Source: Rhizobium laguerreae
GTDB lineage: Bacteria; Pseudomonadota; Alphaproteobacteria; Rhizobiales; Rhizobiaceae
Reading direction: 5' to 3'
Length of the DNA: 64,000 nt
Assembly (NCBI RefSeq): GCF_002008165.1
Contig: NZ_MRDM01000014.1
Span: 558,001-622,000, forward strand
In this document: positions 33,924 to 43,464 of the stretch, piece after piece
How the letters are laid out: each line of letters opens with the position of its first letter
Numbering within the stretch: the stretch's first letter is position 1
Made by a program: the position numbers and the translations under genes
The notes under the pieces: generated by a model
What the model saw: only the letters and a program-made list of their open reading frames with translations
The model's database searches: none
Told to the model about the DNA's origin: nothing

Positions 33924-35414
33924 TCAGCTCAGCAGGTCATCCACATGGATGGAGACGCTCAGCGTATCCGTGTCGAAATGCAGCGAAGTCCCGTCGGAGA
34001 TCTTGTAATGGAAGGTGTCGCTGACATCTCCCCTGAGCCCGGCGAGCTTTGCCGCGTCGGCCGTATAGGTGTAATCGCCGTCACTGTCGACATGGATTGT
34101 ACCGTATCGGCCGGTCAGCGTTACGCCGTCCTTGTCGACGAATTCGCCCTCGAAACGGCGAAGCAGCAGGTTTCCATTGGCCGAGCTGTCGTTTTCGAGG
34201 AGATTGCCGTAATGGGCGCCATCCAGATCGGAGACGTTCAGGCTGTCATGGGTTGCGACAATGGCAGGCGCCGTGTCCGTGTGCGTCGTATCGCCGACCG
34301 CGAGACTATCGCTGCTCGCCAGCATCGACGCCTGGGCCTCATCGAGCGTCGTGTTGTTGCTGACGGGAAAGGTGTTCGCGGCGATGATAGTGGGAGAGAT
34401 GCTGTATGGCCTGACATCGCTGGCGATGACATTGTCGTGGAAGGAGCCGGATGCCGGCCTGTCGACCTTCAGCGCTGCCTGCGACAGATCGTCAAAGACG
34501 TTGCTGTGGATCTCGATGCCCTCGCGAATGTAACTGGTTGTGCCGGAGGCGCTGACCACCACGCCCCATACACCATCGTGGATGTAATTGCCTGAAATGT
34601 CGTAGTCCCGCGTATTGCCCTGGTCGCCGAGACCGATGGCATAGGACCAACTGTAGCCGCCATAACCTGAAATATCGTTGTCGTGAATAGCGATGTTGGT
34701 GCCGGCTTGGGCGCCGATCCCGAAGCCACCGCCGATGATCGCGTTGTCCTCGACCAAGGCATTCACGGTCCGAACGAGCGCGATGACACCCTTCGGCGTA
34801 GCTGCCCCCGTCTGGTCGAGATAATTGCCGCTGATCACGATATTGCTGCTGTCGTTCATCTGGACGGCATCCGCCGCCGTGCCGTGGGCGTTCGTGACGG
34901 TGTTGTTGAGAAAATTGACGCCGTTGACTTTTTCGATCCAGACGCCGTCGCCGTTCACGTCGTTGATCGTGCTGTTTTCGATGGTGATGTTGGAGCCGGT
35001 CCGGAAGGTGATGGAACCCGACTTGCCCGCCAAGCCGGTGTGATCGACCTCGACGTTGCGGACCGTCCAGTTCGAAACATACCCAGCATAGATGGCCGCG
35101 CCGCCGGTATCCGAGATCTTGAGGTTCTCGATGACGATGTTCGATGCATAGAGGCTGTGAATGCCATCATTGGGGCTATGGATGACCGGCGCATCGCCGA
35201 CACCATAACTGCCGATCGTAATCGGAGCCGCAACGCTGCCGGAGTATTTAAGGTCGAGCTGGTCGTTGAACACGCTTCCGGCGGCGAGCAGCACGCTGTC
35301 GCCCGGCTGTAGCTTCAAGTTTTCCACCGCCCAGAACGATGCAAACGGCGTGGCCTCGCTCGTTCCGCTGTTGCTGTTGGAGCCTATTGCTGGATTCACA
35401 TAATAAATTGCCAT
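33924..35414 (-). CDS. Parallel beta-helix protein with C-terminal cadherin/VCBS-like domain (paralogue 1)
   Basis: 496 residues. About residues 1-370 form a right-handed beta-helix with repeated Asn/Asp-rich coils (SNWTVRNVEV, SNITIENSTI, GVNFLNNTVT, SNIVISGNYL, TNIAIHDNDI). The last 100 residues look like an Ig-like module (LTGRYGTIHVDSDGDYTYTA). No N-terminal signal peptide and no RTX repeats are seen; type I secretion is likely in such proteins but unproven. Beta-helix proteins of this type bind or cut polysaccharide. About 55-60% identical by eye to its neighbour at 35878-37365. Confidence 0.82.
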   Translation of the reverse strand: MAIYYVNPAIGSNSNSGTSEATPFASFWAVENLKLQPGDSVLLAAGSVFNDQLDLKYSGSVAAPITIGSYGVGDAPVIHSPNDGIHSLYASNIVIENLKISDTGGAAIYAGYVSNWTVRNVEVDHTGLAGKSGSITFRTGSNITIENSTINDVNGDGVWIEKVNGVNFLNNTVTNAHGTAADAVQMNDSSNIVISGNYLDQTGAATPKGVIALVRTVNALVEDNAIIGGGFGIGAQAGTNIAIHDNDISGYGGYSWSYAIGLGDQGNTRDYDISGNYIHDGVWGVVVSASGTTSYIREGIEIHSNVFDDLSQAALKVDRPASGSFHDNVIASDVRPYSISPTIIAANTFPVSNNTTLDEAQASMLASSDSLAVGDTTHTDTAPAIVATHDSLNVSDLDGAHYGNLLENDSSANGNLLLRRFEGEFVDKDGVTLTGRYGTIHVDSDGDYTYTADAAKLAGLRGDVSDTFHYKISDGTSLHFDTDTLSVSIHVDDLLS

Positions 35415-35877
35415 ATCGCCTTGTTCTCGAATTGCCCGCGCAGCCATCTGAATCGGCTGCGACGCGTGGATCGGATGCGGTCGGGGCTAAAGGCCATGTC
35501 AAAAGGCCTTCGATATTGCCCTCACGACGGTTGGCAGACCTGTGGCCCTGCCTTGGTCCCGAGAACGCCTGGCGGAGGCGTATCCTGGAAATGACAACTT
35601 ATACGGAAACAATCTACTAAAAAGCGACCGAAAGGTGAATGAACGATAATCGTACGCTCGGCGACGTATGGTCGCAGAGGTGAAATGTCCCGTTTCAGGT
35701 CAGTCGCAAGCCGGAAAGGTTGGGGCCGCATTGCAGCCCCTTACCCTCACCCGGCGGCAACCGGATGAGGGTGCTGTGGGAGCCATTTGGTGGCGAGAGC
35801 AACGCTTCCCCCAGGGGAGCCACGCCTCCCCGGAAGGAACGCCTCCCGGCATAGCGCCGGCTCCCGGCACACTCACC
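35415..35877. other. Intergenic stretch between the two beta-helix genes
   Basis: 463 bases without a supported gene. A hairpin CCCTCACCCGGcggcaaCCGGATGAGGG (approximate arms) is at about 35750-35778, and repeated short units of the type ACGCYTCCC lie at about 35800-35850. Each beta-helix gene starts with a GGCGAT before ATG. Confidence 0.45.
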
Positions 35878-37365
35878 TCAGCTCAGCAAGCCATCCATAT
35901 GGATGAAGACGGTCAGCGTATCCCCGTCGCTATGATGCGAGCTTCCATCGTTGATCCCGTAGCTGAACGACTCGCTCACATGTCCGCTACGGTCAGGGAG
36001 TTTCGTTTCATCGAGCGTGTAGGCATAATTGCCTTCCCGGTCGACGTGGATCTGACCATATTCCCCGGTCAGCGTCAGGCCGTGCTTGCCGACGGTTTCG
36101 TCGCCGAAGCGGCGCAGCACCAGGGTGTCGTTATCCGAGCTATCGTTTTCGAGGAGATTGCCGCGATGGCCGTCGCCCGTATCGGTGAAAATCTTCAAAT
36201 TGTCATGGACGGCGGCAACCGCCGGATCCGCGGAGGCCTCCATGACTGCCGCGGTCTTCGCAACCGGGCTTGCCAGCGCCGTCTCGACATTGGCGACCGT
36301 ATGATTGCCTTTGACCGTGAAGGTATGCGCATCGGCAATGGCCGGCGATATGCTGGTGGCCTTGGTGCCGGTCTCGATCGTATTGTTGTAGAAGGAGCCG
36401 GATGCCGGCCTGTCGACCTTCAGCGCCGCCTGCGAGAGGTCGTCGAAGACGTTGTCGTGGACCTTGATATTCGTGCGGCTATAGCTGGCGCCGCTGGGGC
36501 CACTGACGGCAACGCCCCATGCGCCGTCATGAATATGGTTGCCTGAAATATCATAGTCCCGCGCATTGCCCTGGTCGCCGAGACCGACGGCGAAGGACCA
36601 GCTGTAACCGTGATATCCGGATATGTCGTTGTCGCGGATGGCGACGTTCTTGCCAGCGGGCGCGCTGATACCGAAGCCGCCGCCGGTGAGCACATTATCC
36701 TCGACCACGGCATTCGTTGCCCGCACCAGTGCTATCACTCCCTTCGGAGTGCTGGCGTCGGTCTGGTCGAGATGATTGCCCTTGATCAGAATATTGCTGC
36801 TGTCATTCACTTGCACGGCATCGGCCGTCGAGCCGTTCGCGCTGGTGACGGTGTTGTTGAGAAGCTTGACGCCGTCGACCTTCTCGATCCAGAAGCCGTC
36901 GCCTTTGACGCCCGATATCTTGCTGTCTTCGACCGTGACGTTCTTGCTGCTCCGGAAGGTGACGGCGCCTGCGTTTTCCGACAATCCCGTCTTGGCGATC
37001 TCGACGTCGCGGACCGTCCAGTTCGTAACACTGCCGCCATAGATGCCCGAACCACCGGTATTCGATATCTTCAGGTTCTCGATGACGATGTTCGAGGCAT
37101 AGAGACTGTGGACGCCGTCGCCGCTGCTGTGGATGACGGGTGCCGCACCCGTCCCGTAACTGCCGATCTTGATCGGCGCACTCTCACTGCCGGAATATTT
37201 GATATCGAACTGCTCGTTGAACACGCTTCCTTTGGCAAGAAGCACGCTGTCGCCGGGTTTCAGCTTCAAGGATTCCACTTTGGACAAAGTCGCAAAAGCC
37301 GAATTCTGGCCCGTTCCGCTGTTGCGGTCGGAGCCACTCGCTGAGTTCACATAGTAGACTGTCAT
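35878..37365 (-). CDS. Parallel beta-helix protein with C-terminal cadherin/VCBS-like domain (paralogue 2)
   Basis: 495 residues with the same plan as its neighbour: beta-helix of repeated coils (SNIVIENLKI, TNWTVRDVEI, KNVTVEDSKI, SNILIKGNHL, KNVAIRDNDI) to about 370, then the Ig/VCBS-like module. Position-by-position matches extend through the whole protein, so one arose by tandem duplication of the other. The start MTVYYVNSASGSDRNSG is chosen from alignment with the neighbour; a longer frame back to 37461 has no support. Confidence 0.82.
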   Translation of the reverse strand: MTVYYVNSASGSDRNSGTGQNSAFATLSKVESLKLKPGDSVLLAKGSVFNEQFDIKYSGSESAPIKIGSYGTGAAPVIHSSGDGVHSLYASNIVIENLKISNTGGSGIYGGSVTNWTVRDVEIAKTGLSENAGAVTFRSSKNVTVEDSKISGVKGDGFWIEKVDGVKLLNNTVTSANGSTADAVQVNDSSNILIKGNHLDQTDASTPKGVIALVRATNAVVEDNVLTGGGFGISAPAGKNVAIRDNDISGYHGYSWSFAVGLGDQGNARDYDISGNHIHDGAWGVAVSGPSGASYSRTNIKVHDNVFDDLSQAALKVDRPASGSFYNNTIETGTKATSISPAIADAHTFTVKGNHTVANVETALASPVAKTAAVMEASADPAVAAVHDNLKIFTDTGDGHRGNLLENDSSDNDTLVLRRFGDETVGKHGLTLTGEYGQIHVDREGNYAYTLDETKLPDRSGHVSESFSYGINDGSSHHSDGDTLTVFIHMDGLLS

Positions 37366-37644
37366 ATCGCCATGTTGCCCTATTCGTCGGATCGTTATGT
37401 CGCCGCGGGATCGTCCAGGATCGGCCGATCGGATGCGGCGGGGGCAAACCGGCCACGGCAAGAAGGCGATAAGATGTTGTCAATGCGGCAGCGGGCGGGT
37501 TCGCGCGCCTCCTTCCACAGGCAATTGCCTGGTGTGACAAAAGTTACAACTTGGGCCGAGAAATCGGCGACTTCGAGGTGAATAAATCGCGGCGTGTTTG
37601 CGCGAGGCACATGTCGCCTTCCGTCTATGCGCCATGTGATTCTT

Positions 37645-37714
37645 GCCTTCGCTTCGCTTGCGCTCAGGGGGTGAGAAGCGCCCGCGATGAACGCCTTGAG
37701 CGTAAGCGAAAGGC
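37645..37714. repeat. Imperfect inverted repeat in the gap before the DMT gene
   Basis: GCCTTCGCTTCGCTTGCGCT at 37645 and CCTTGAGCGTAAGCGAAAGG at 37694 form imperfect arms of about 21-24 bases, with a 25-base loop. No gene is visible from 37366 to 37797. Confidence 0.5.
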
Positions 37715-37797
37715 GCACTCCAAGGTGAAACCCTCCCCCTCGCCTCAAGGCCGAGGTCAGCGGCAACCATGTCGCAGCGATGGGCAGACCTCAGGCC

Positions 37798-37905
37798 CTA
37801 CAGCGCCGCGCGTCTTTCAGACGCGCAAAGGACGCTGTAGCACTTTGAATTCTGCATAATTTTATCCTTAAATCGATCCCGATTTAAGGAATTATGCAGT
37901 AGCCG
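37798..37905. repeat. Dispersed rhizobial repeat, copy A (complete)
   Basis: Two hairpins: CTACAGCGCCGCGCGTC, loop TTTCA, GACGCGCAAAGGACGCTGTAG (approximate arms), then a perfect CCTTAAATCG ATCC CGATTTAAGG at 37866-37889, and ATTATGCAGTAGCC at the end. Copies at 62392, 28614 and 31857 share parts. Its right end overlaps the stop codon of the DMT gene. Confidence 0.8.
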
Positions 37906-38863
37906 CTTCGGCCTTGATCTTCGGCTTCAGCAGGATGATGAGAAGCAAGCCGGCGATGATGAGTGCCGCGCCTTCGAGGTGATAGCGTTGCAACTGCTCG
38001 CCGAGGATCAGATAGGCGAGCACGGCGATGAAGATGGTCTGAATGTAGAGGAGGACGCCAGCCCGAGCCGCGCCCAGCGCCTCGATGCTGCGATTGAAGA
38101 GGTAGTACATGACCGCCCCGCCGGGGATCGCGACATAGGCGAGCGCGATGAGCCCGCTGCCGTTGAGCGTCGAGCGCTCGTCTGAGAATAGCTCGAACAG
38201 GTAGAAGGGCAGCGCCGTCAGCACCGCCGCACCGAGCAGCAGCACCAGGAGCGCAAGGCGATTCATGTCGAATTTCGCGCGGCGGAGCAGGACGGTATAA
38301 AGACTGAAACAGAACGCGCCGGCGACGATCCACAGTTCACCCGGGTTGAAGTCGAGCCGCATCAGCGCGGCCGGACTGCCCTTGATGATGATGACCACGA
38401 TCCCGAGAAAGGCCAGGATCGATCCGATCACCTGCCAGCGTCCCATCGGCTCGGCCAGCATCAAACGGGCAAGGATCATGGTGATGATCGGGATCAGGGC
38501 GATGATGATGCCGGCAGTGGTGGCATCGGCATGTTCGAGGCCGACAAAAATCATGCCCTGGCAGATCGCCAGTCCCACACCGCCAATGAGAAGCAGGTCG
38601 AGCGGGCGAGCCCACATCAGCGCGACCATCTCGCCAAAATGCCGGCGCGCGATCGGCATCAGGATCGCGAAGGCGATCAGCACGCGCCAGAAGCAGAGCG
38701 CCCAGGGCGGCATCTCGGTAGAAACCCATTTCGCCGCGATATAGACGCCGGCCGACAGCAGCCAGCAGAGAACGCCCACGGAATAGGCGGCGGCAAGCGA
38801 ATTGCCTGCCGCCTGTTCCGTCGCGACAGTTTCGCGATGCACCGCCAATACATTCATTGCCAT
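37892..38863 (-). CDS. DMT-family (EamA) transporter
   Basis: 323 residues with ten membrane helices and two EamA repeats (GGVGLAICQGMIFVGLEHAD; YVAIPGGAVMYYLFNRSIEA). Such permeases export amino acids or other metabolites. The final codons and the TAA stop come from the neighbouring dispersed repeat, so the original 3' end may have been changed by repeat insertion. Start codons at 38863 and 38857 are both possible without a strong ribosome site. Confidence 0.87.
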   Translation of the reverse strand: MAMNVLAVHRETVATEQAAGNSLAAAYSVGVLCWLLSAGVYIAAKWVSTEMPPWALCFWRVLIAFAILMPIARRHFGEMVALMWARPLDLLLIGGVGLAICQGMIFVGLEHADATTAGIIIALIPIITMILARLMLAEPMGRWQVIGSILAFLGIVVIIIKGSPAALMRLDFNPGELWIVAGAFCFSLYTVLLRRAKFDMNRLALLVLLLGAAVLTALPFYLFELFSDERSTLNGSGLIALAYVAIPGGAVMYYLFNRSIEALGAARAGVLLYIQTIFIAVLAYLILGEQLQRYHLEGAALIIAGLLLIILLKPKIKAEAATA

Positions 38864-39001
38864 GGCTGAGTTATGCCACAGTTTCCATGGGCTGGACAGA
38901 TGAGGCGGCGGCGCTCCGCCTGTTGCGGATGTCTCCTTCGGGCCGATCAGGACGGTCGCCGTGATGATGTGACCCGCCCGGAAGATTTAGACAGCCAGCC
39001 T

Positions 39002-40222
39002 CTACCCTCTCGCCCGCAAAGCCGAGGTCAGCGGCAGCCGTGTCGCCGCAAGTGCCGGCAACGCGCCGCCGATTATGCCGATGGCAAGTCCCAGCAGGCC
39101 GGCGGTGAGCGCGACGTCGGCGGTGACGTCGAGCTGGAAGGCCATCTTGGTATTGTTGGCGCCCATCGTGCTGCCCTGCCAGCCGTTGAAGGCGAGCCAT
39201 GAGGCGAGGATGCCGAGGGCGGCGCCGGTGATCGCGAGAGCCACGGCCTCGACCCAGGTGGCAGTGAAGGCCGGCAGGCGGCCGAAGCCGAGCAGGCGGA
39301 GCGTGGCGATCTCGACGGTCCGGTCGGAGACTGAGCTCATCATCGTATTCAAAGCGCCGGCGGTTGCCCCGACCGCCATCAAGAGCGCCAGCGGCCAGCC
39401 GAACAGGCGGATGAGGCTCGCGGTACGCTCAGATTGCGCGGCATAGAGATCGGCCTCGGAGAGGGCGGTGAGCGGCGCACCGGGAAATGCGGAGAGATGC
39501 TCCTGCAACACAGGCAACCCGCCTGCCCCATCGAGACGCACGCGCAGGCTCTGCACCTGTCCCTGCCGGTCGAAGGCCGATTGCACCGCCTCCAGATCCG
39601 CCCAGATCTCGGATTCGAAGGCGCTGCCGCCAGAGGTGAAATGCCCGACGACCGTCCAGTCCACCGCACCGAGCCGCACCCTGTCGCCGATGGCGAAGCC
39701 GGAGAATTCATCGGCGATGCGGGCGCCGACGACAATCTCGCGGGCGCCCGGCGAAAACAGCCGCCCTTGGGACAGCGCGGCGCGGTCGCGCAGGCCGGGC
39801 CCGGCCGGGTCCATGCCCCGCAGCGACAGCGTTTGGTCCGCACCGTCGCTTGCCCTGATGACATCGACGGGAACGAAGATTTCGCGCGACAGCGCCAGGC
39901 CGCCGACGGGCGCCAAGCCGCCCGCGGCATTGCGCGCCACGCCGATATCGCCGGTCATGGCGGTCAGGCTGCGGATCGTCTCGGCCGGCACATCGGAACC
40001 GGTCTCCTGGTTGGTGCCGCCGCCGAGAATGACGGCGATGCCTGATGAACCCGCGCCTTGAAGGGTCGCCTCGAAGCCCCTGGCCATGGCGAGAAAACCC
40101 GCAAGCACCGCCACCACGAGCGCGACCGACAGCACCATCGACAGCGAGATCGCGAGCCGCCGCGGCAGGCTGCCGAGATTGACTCTGATCATGAGAAAGA
40201 TCTGCTTGAGCGTTGATGACAT
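39002..40222 (-). CDS. MacB/FtsX-type ABC transporter permease (second)
   Basis: 406 residues. One N-terminal helix, a periplasmic MacB-PCD-like domain, then three C-terminal helices (LFGWPLALLMAVGATAGALN, ALAITGAALGILASWLAF, LGLAIGIIGGALPALAATR). It is the last gene of a four-gene operon starting with the adaptor at 43203, and begins four bases after the first permease ends. In such systems two permeases pair with a cytoplasmic ATPase and an adaptor to export lipids, peptides or drugs across the envelope. Confidence 0.87.
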   Translation of the reverse strand: MSSTLKQIFLMIRVNLGSLPRRLAISLSMVLSVALVVAVLAGFLAMARGFEATLQGAGSSGIAVILGGGTNQETGSDVPAETIRSLTAMTGDIGVARNAAGGLAPVGGLALSREIFVPVDVIRASDGADQTLSLRGMDPAGPGLRDRAALSQGRLFSPGAREIVVGARIADEFSGFAIGDRVRLGAVDWTVVGHFTSGGSAFESEIWADLEAVQSAFDRQGQVQSLRVRLDGAGGLPVLQEHLSAFPGAPLTALSEADLYAAQSERTASLIRLFGWPLALLMAVGATAGALNTMMSSVSDRTVEIATLRLLGFGRLPAFTATWVEAVALAITGAALGILASWLAFNGWQGSTMGANNTKMAFQLDVTADVALTAGLLGLAIGIIGGALPALAATRLPLTSALRARG

Positions 40223-40226
40223 TGGA

Positions 40227-41366
40227 TTATCTCGATCTGAAGGCGTTGATGATGGGCAGGCGCATGGCGTTGACGGCAGGCAGCAAGCCGGTCAGGAGGC
40301 CGAGGGCGGCGATGATGGCGACGGATTTCGCCAGCACGGATGAGGTGAAGGCGAGGCCGAATTCCGGCCCGGCAAACAGCGTCGCGAGCTTGGCGAGAAC
40401 GAGCCCGCCCGCCCCGCCGACGGCGAAGACGAACAGTGTCTCGCCGAGGATCAACGCAATGATCCGCCCCCTGGAAAAGCCGAGCACCTTCATGACACCG
40501 ATCTCGAAGCTGCGCTCCCTCACGGCAAAGAGCATGGTGTTGACCACGATCATCAGGATCGTCACGAAGGCGGCGCCGACGACGAGGCTGACGATCAGGC
40601 CGATATCGGCGAACTGCCGCAAGAAAGCCTCGAGGAACTGCTTTTCCGATTGAGTGCGCGTCGGTGCCGCCGAATTGGCAAACAGCGCGTCGATCCTTGC
40701 CGCCAGCACGCCAGATGAAACGCCCGATCGCGGTCGCACCACGAAGCCATCGACTGTATCTTTGCCGCGGGCGCGCGCCGCATTGACGGCATCATAGCGG
40801 GCGATCATGAAATAGGTGTCGGTGCTGGCGTCGGCCCCTTCGAAGATGCCGGCGATCTCAAAACTCCAGTTGCGGCTGCCGTCCTCCCTTGTCAGGTGGC
40901 TGGTGACCCCGATGCGCTGGCCGGCCGACCAGCCCTGCGCCTCCGCCAGCGCCCGGCCGACCAGCACCCGGTCACGGCCCTCTTCCAGCGCTGATATCAG
41001 CTGCGGCGTCAGCCCGAGCTCGTCGCCATTGGCCGCGGCGATCAATCGTGGATCGACCGCGCTCGTCATCACGACATTCTTCTCGACATCGACGAAGCCC
41101 CGCATGCGCGTCATGTAGGCGACGGCGGCGACATCGCTATCGGCGGCGATCCTGTTGAGATAGGCAAGCGGCAGCGGCTGCGCCCGCCCCGATCTGTTGA
41201 AGACGCCGAGCAGCGTATCGCTCGCCCCGGCCGCCCCTTGCGAGCCGCTGAGGAAGCTCGCCGTCAGCCCATAGATCAGGAAGGCGACGCCGACCGAGAA
41301 CATCAGAAGCGTCGCCCTCAGCGGCTTGCGCCAGGCATTGCGGCGCATCAGCTGGAAGAAGATCAT
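40227..41366 (-). CDS. MacB/FtsX-type ABC transporter permease (first)
   Basis: 379 residues with one N-terminal membrane helix (LRATLLMFSVGVAFLIYGL), a periplasmic domain, and three C-terminal helices ending in a FtsX core (SRGRIIALILGETLFVFAVG, AIIAALGLLTGLLPAVNAMR). The ATG overlaps the ATPase stop codon (ATGA), so it is coupled to it. Confidence 0.87.
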   Translation of the reverse strand: MIFFQLMRRNAWRKPLRATLLMFSVGVAFLIYGLTASFLSGSQGAAGASDTLLGVFNRSGRAQPLPLAYLNRIAADSDVAAVAYMTRMRGFVDVEKNVVMTSAVDPRLIAAANGDELGLTPQLISALEEGRDRVLVGRALAEAQGWSAGQRIGVTSHLTREDGSRNWSFEIAGIFEGADASTDTYFMIARYDAVNAARARGKDTVDGFVVRPRSGVSSGVLAARIDALFANSAAPTRTQSEKQFLEAFLRQFADIGLIVSLVVGAAFVTILMIVVNTMLFAVRERSFEIGVMKVLGFSRGRIIALILGETLFVFAVGGAGGLVLAKLATLFAGPEFGLAFTSSVLAKSVAIIAALGLLTGLLPAVNAMRLPIINAFRSR

Positions 41367-42067
41367 TGGGCCAACCTTTCCTGCTCGACGAATTCGCCCT
41401 TGTTGAGATGCAGCGTGCGCCGGGCGAAGGAAGTGGCCTCGGGATCATGCGTGACCATGATGATGGTCTTCTGAAGCTCGCGATTGAGAAAGCCCAGAAT
41501 CTCGAGGATATCATTGGCGGATTTCCGGTCGAGATCGCCGGTCGGTTCGTCGCAGAGCAAGAGGTCGGGGTCGCCGACGATGGCGCGGGCGATGCCGACG
41601 CGCTGCTGCTGCCCGCCGGACATGCTGGATGGAAACTGCCATTGCCGTCCGGAGAGGCCGACCAGATCCATCACGGTCTCGACGCGCGCCCGCCGCTCCT
41701 TGCGCTTGAGCGGCTTCAACAGCAGCGGCAGCTCGATATTCTCGCTCGCATTCAGCATCGGCAGCAAATTGTAGAACTGGAAGACGATGCCCATGCTGTG
41801 TGCCCGCCAGGCGGCTCTGGCGCCTTCGCCCATCTGCTCGAGATGGCTGCGGCCGATCCTGATCTCCCCTCCGTCGGGGCTGTCGATGCCGCCGAGCATG
41901 TTGAGCAGCGTCGATTTCCCCGAGCCCGACGGGCCCATGACGGCGACGAAATCGCCGCGTGCTATGGAAAGGTCGAGGCCGGAAAAGATCGGGATCGTCT
42001 CCGAGCCGATCCTGAATGCCTTCCTGACGCCGCGAAGCGCGATATAGGGTTCTTGAGTGTCGGTCAT
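41363..42067 (-). CDS. MacB/LolD-type ABC transporter ATPase
   Basis: 234 residues. Walker A GPSGSGKST, Q-loop VFQFYNLLPML, signature MSGGQQQRVGIARAI, Walker B LLLCDEPTGDLD, H-loop MVTHDPEATS. This is the LolD/MacB ATPase group. The start overlaps the adaptor stop (ATGA). Confidence 0.92.
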   Translation of the reverse strand: MTDTQEPYIALRGVRKAFRIGSETIPIFSGLDLSIARGDFVAVMGPSGSGKSTLLNMLGGIDSPDGGEIRIGRSHLEQMGEGARAAWRAHSMGIVFQFYNLLPMLNASENIELPLLLKPLKRKERRARVETVMDLVGLSGRQWQFPSSMSGGQQQRVGIARAIVGDPDLLLCDEPTGDLDRKSANDILEILGFLNRELQKTIIMVTHDPEATSFARRTLHLNKGEFVEQERLAQ

Positions 42068-43203
42068 CGCTCTGCTCCTTGCTGATGGTCTGTGTTATCC
42101 CCGGCCTCACCCACCAGAAGGCGGATGCGCGCGGCCATGGCGGGGCGCATGTCTGACGGCGGCGAGGAAAGTGACAGGCGAAGCGTCACCGTCCCCTTCT
42201 CCCGCGAAATCATCGGCGCAATCTTCGATACCTCGACCGCAAAGGGCCGGTCGGGAAAGCCGTCGAGCACCGCCTCGCCACGCAAGCCTGGCCGCATCAA
42301 GGCGATATTCGCCTCGGCCACATCGGCATCGATGACCACGGTTGCCATGTCGGCAATCGCAAGCAGGCTTTCATTCTCCCGGACGCTGTCCTCTCTCGAC
42401 AGCACGGTGTTGCCGACATGCGCGGTAAGCCGGGTGACGGTGCCTGATATCGGCGCCCGGATGGTCAGCGCTTCCACTTGCTCGCGAGCCCTGTCGATAT
42501 CGAGATCGGCCTTGGCCACGTCCTGCCGTGCCTGCAGGGCGGCATTCTCGGCAGTGTCGAACGCCGTCTTCGCCTCCTCCAGCGTCTGCGCCGACATCGC
42601 ATCGCGCCCGGCCAGCCGCTCGGTGCGCGTGAGGGAAGACCGCGCCTGCGCCAATTCAATAGTCTTCGCCGTCAGCGCCAACTCCGCCGACTGCCGGGCG
42701 ATCTCGGCGCCTTGAAGTGCAAAGCGGGCGCCGGCATCATCGAGCCGCACCAGCACCTGCCCCGATACGACCCTGTCGCCCGCCTCAACCTCGACGGCAG
42801 CGATCCGACCTTCATATTTGGAGAAGATGGTGGCGATATCGGGGGCCACGACGTAGCCGGAGCCGGTGACTTCCCGGGACGGCAATGCCCTGTCCGCTGG
42901 GTTATTGGAGGGCGGAGCCCGGATAGGACCGGCGGCGGGCACGTCGCTTCCATTGACGGATATTGCGGCCTCTTCCTTGTCTAAGAGTCCCGCAAGCATA
43001 GTCTCGATGCACCCCAGCGTTTCGGGCCGATTGAGAAGCACCACCACAAGAGATGCCGTTGCGGCAAGGGCCAGCATCGCTCCGGGGATCACCCGCCGCC
43101 GGACATGGGGCTCCGGCGGTTCCGTCTTGAAGGCCGCGGGCTCGATCGAAAGTGATCTCAGCTTGGCGGCAAGGTCTCGGTCATGTTCTGATGTCGTGTT
43201 CAT
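42064..43203 (-). CDS. HlyD/MacA-like periplasmic adaptor
   Basis: 379 residues. One N-terminal membrane helix (IPGAMLALAATASLVVVLL), then a biotinyl-lipoyl-like half (GRIAAVEVEAGDRVVSGQVL), a coiled-coil hairpin (EIARQSAELALTAKTIELAQ), the second lipoyl half (APISGTVTRLTAHVGNTVLS) and a barrel domain. It links the inner-membrane ABC pump to an outer-membrane channel. MNTTSEHD is used as start by comparison with the family; upstream residues do not fit. First gene of the operon. Confidence 0.85.
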   Translation of the reverse strand: MNTTSEHDRDLAAKLRSLSIEPAAFKTEPPEPHVRRRVIPGAMLALAATASLVVVLLNRPETLGCIETMLAGLLDKEEAAISVNGSDVPAAGPIRAPPSNNPADRALPSREVTGSGYVVAPDIATIFSKYEGRIAAVEVEAGDRVVSGQVLVRLDDAGARFALQGAEIARQSAELALTAKTIELAQARSSLTRTERLAGRDAMSAQTLEEAKTAFDTAENAALQARQDVAKADLDIDRAREQVEALTIRAPISGTVTRLTAHVGNTVLSREDSVRENESLLAIADMATVVIDADVAEANIALMRPGLRGEAVLDGFPDRPFAVEVSKIAPMISREKGTVTLRLSLSSPPSDMRPAMAARIRLLVGEAGDNTDHQQGAER

Positions 43204-43306
43204 GCTGCCAGAATGACCAACGGCGACAAAACCGCGACCTCGAACGCGTTTCTGACAGTCCTCGATCGCGATTGTGTACTTGGCGCAGCAAGGCACCCGG
43301 GGTCAG

Positions 43307-43446
43307 CCCTCATGGTAAGGAGGCCCGAAGGGGGCCGTCTCGAACCACGAGGGCGGGTGATTGCGTGGGTACGGACTGGCTGGATGAAGCGGCGGTTGCC
43401 AGCCCCGTCCTTCAAGGCCCTACGGGGCGCTCAGGATGAGGCTGGG
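43307..43446. repeat. Alphaproteobacterial intergenic palindromic repeats
   Basis: CCCTCATGGT (43307) and ACCACGAGGG (to 43353) form a hairpin, and TCCTTCAAGGCC with a CAGGATGAGG tail follows at about 43405-43446. Sequences of both types are common between genes in rhizobia, from memory. No gene was seen between 43204 and 43464. Confidence 0.5.
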
Positions 43447-43464
43447 GAGAGGACAGGCGTCACT

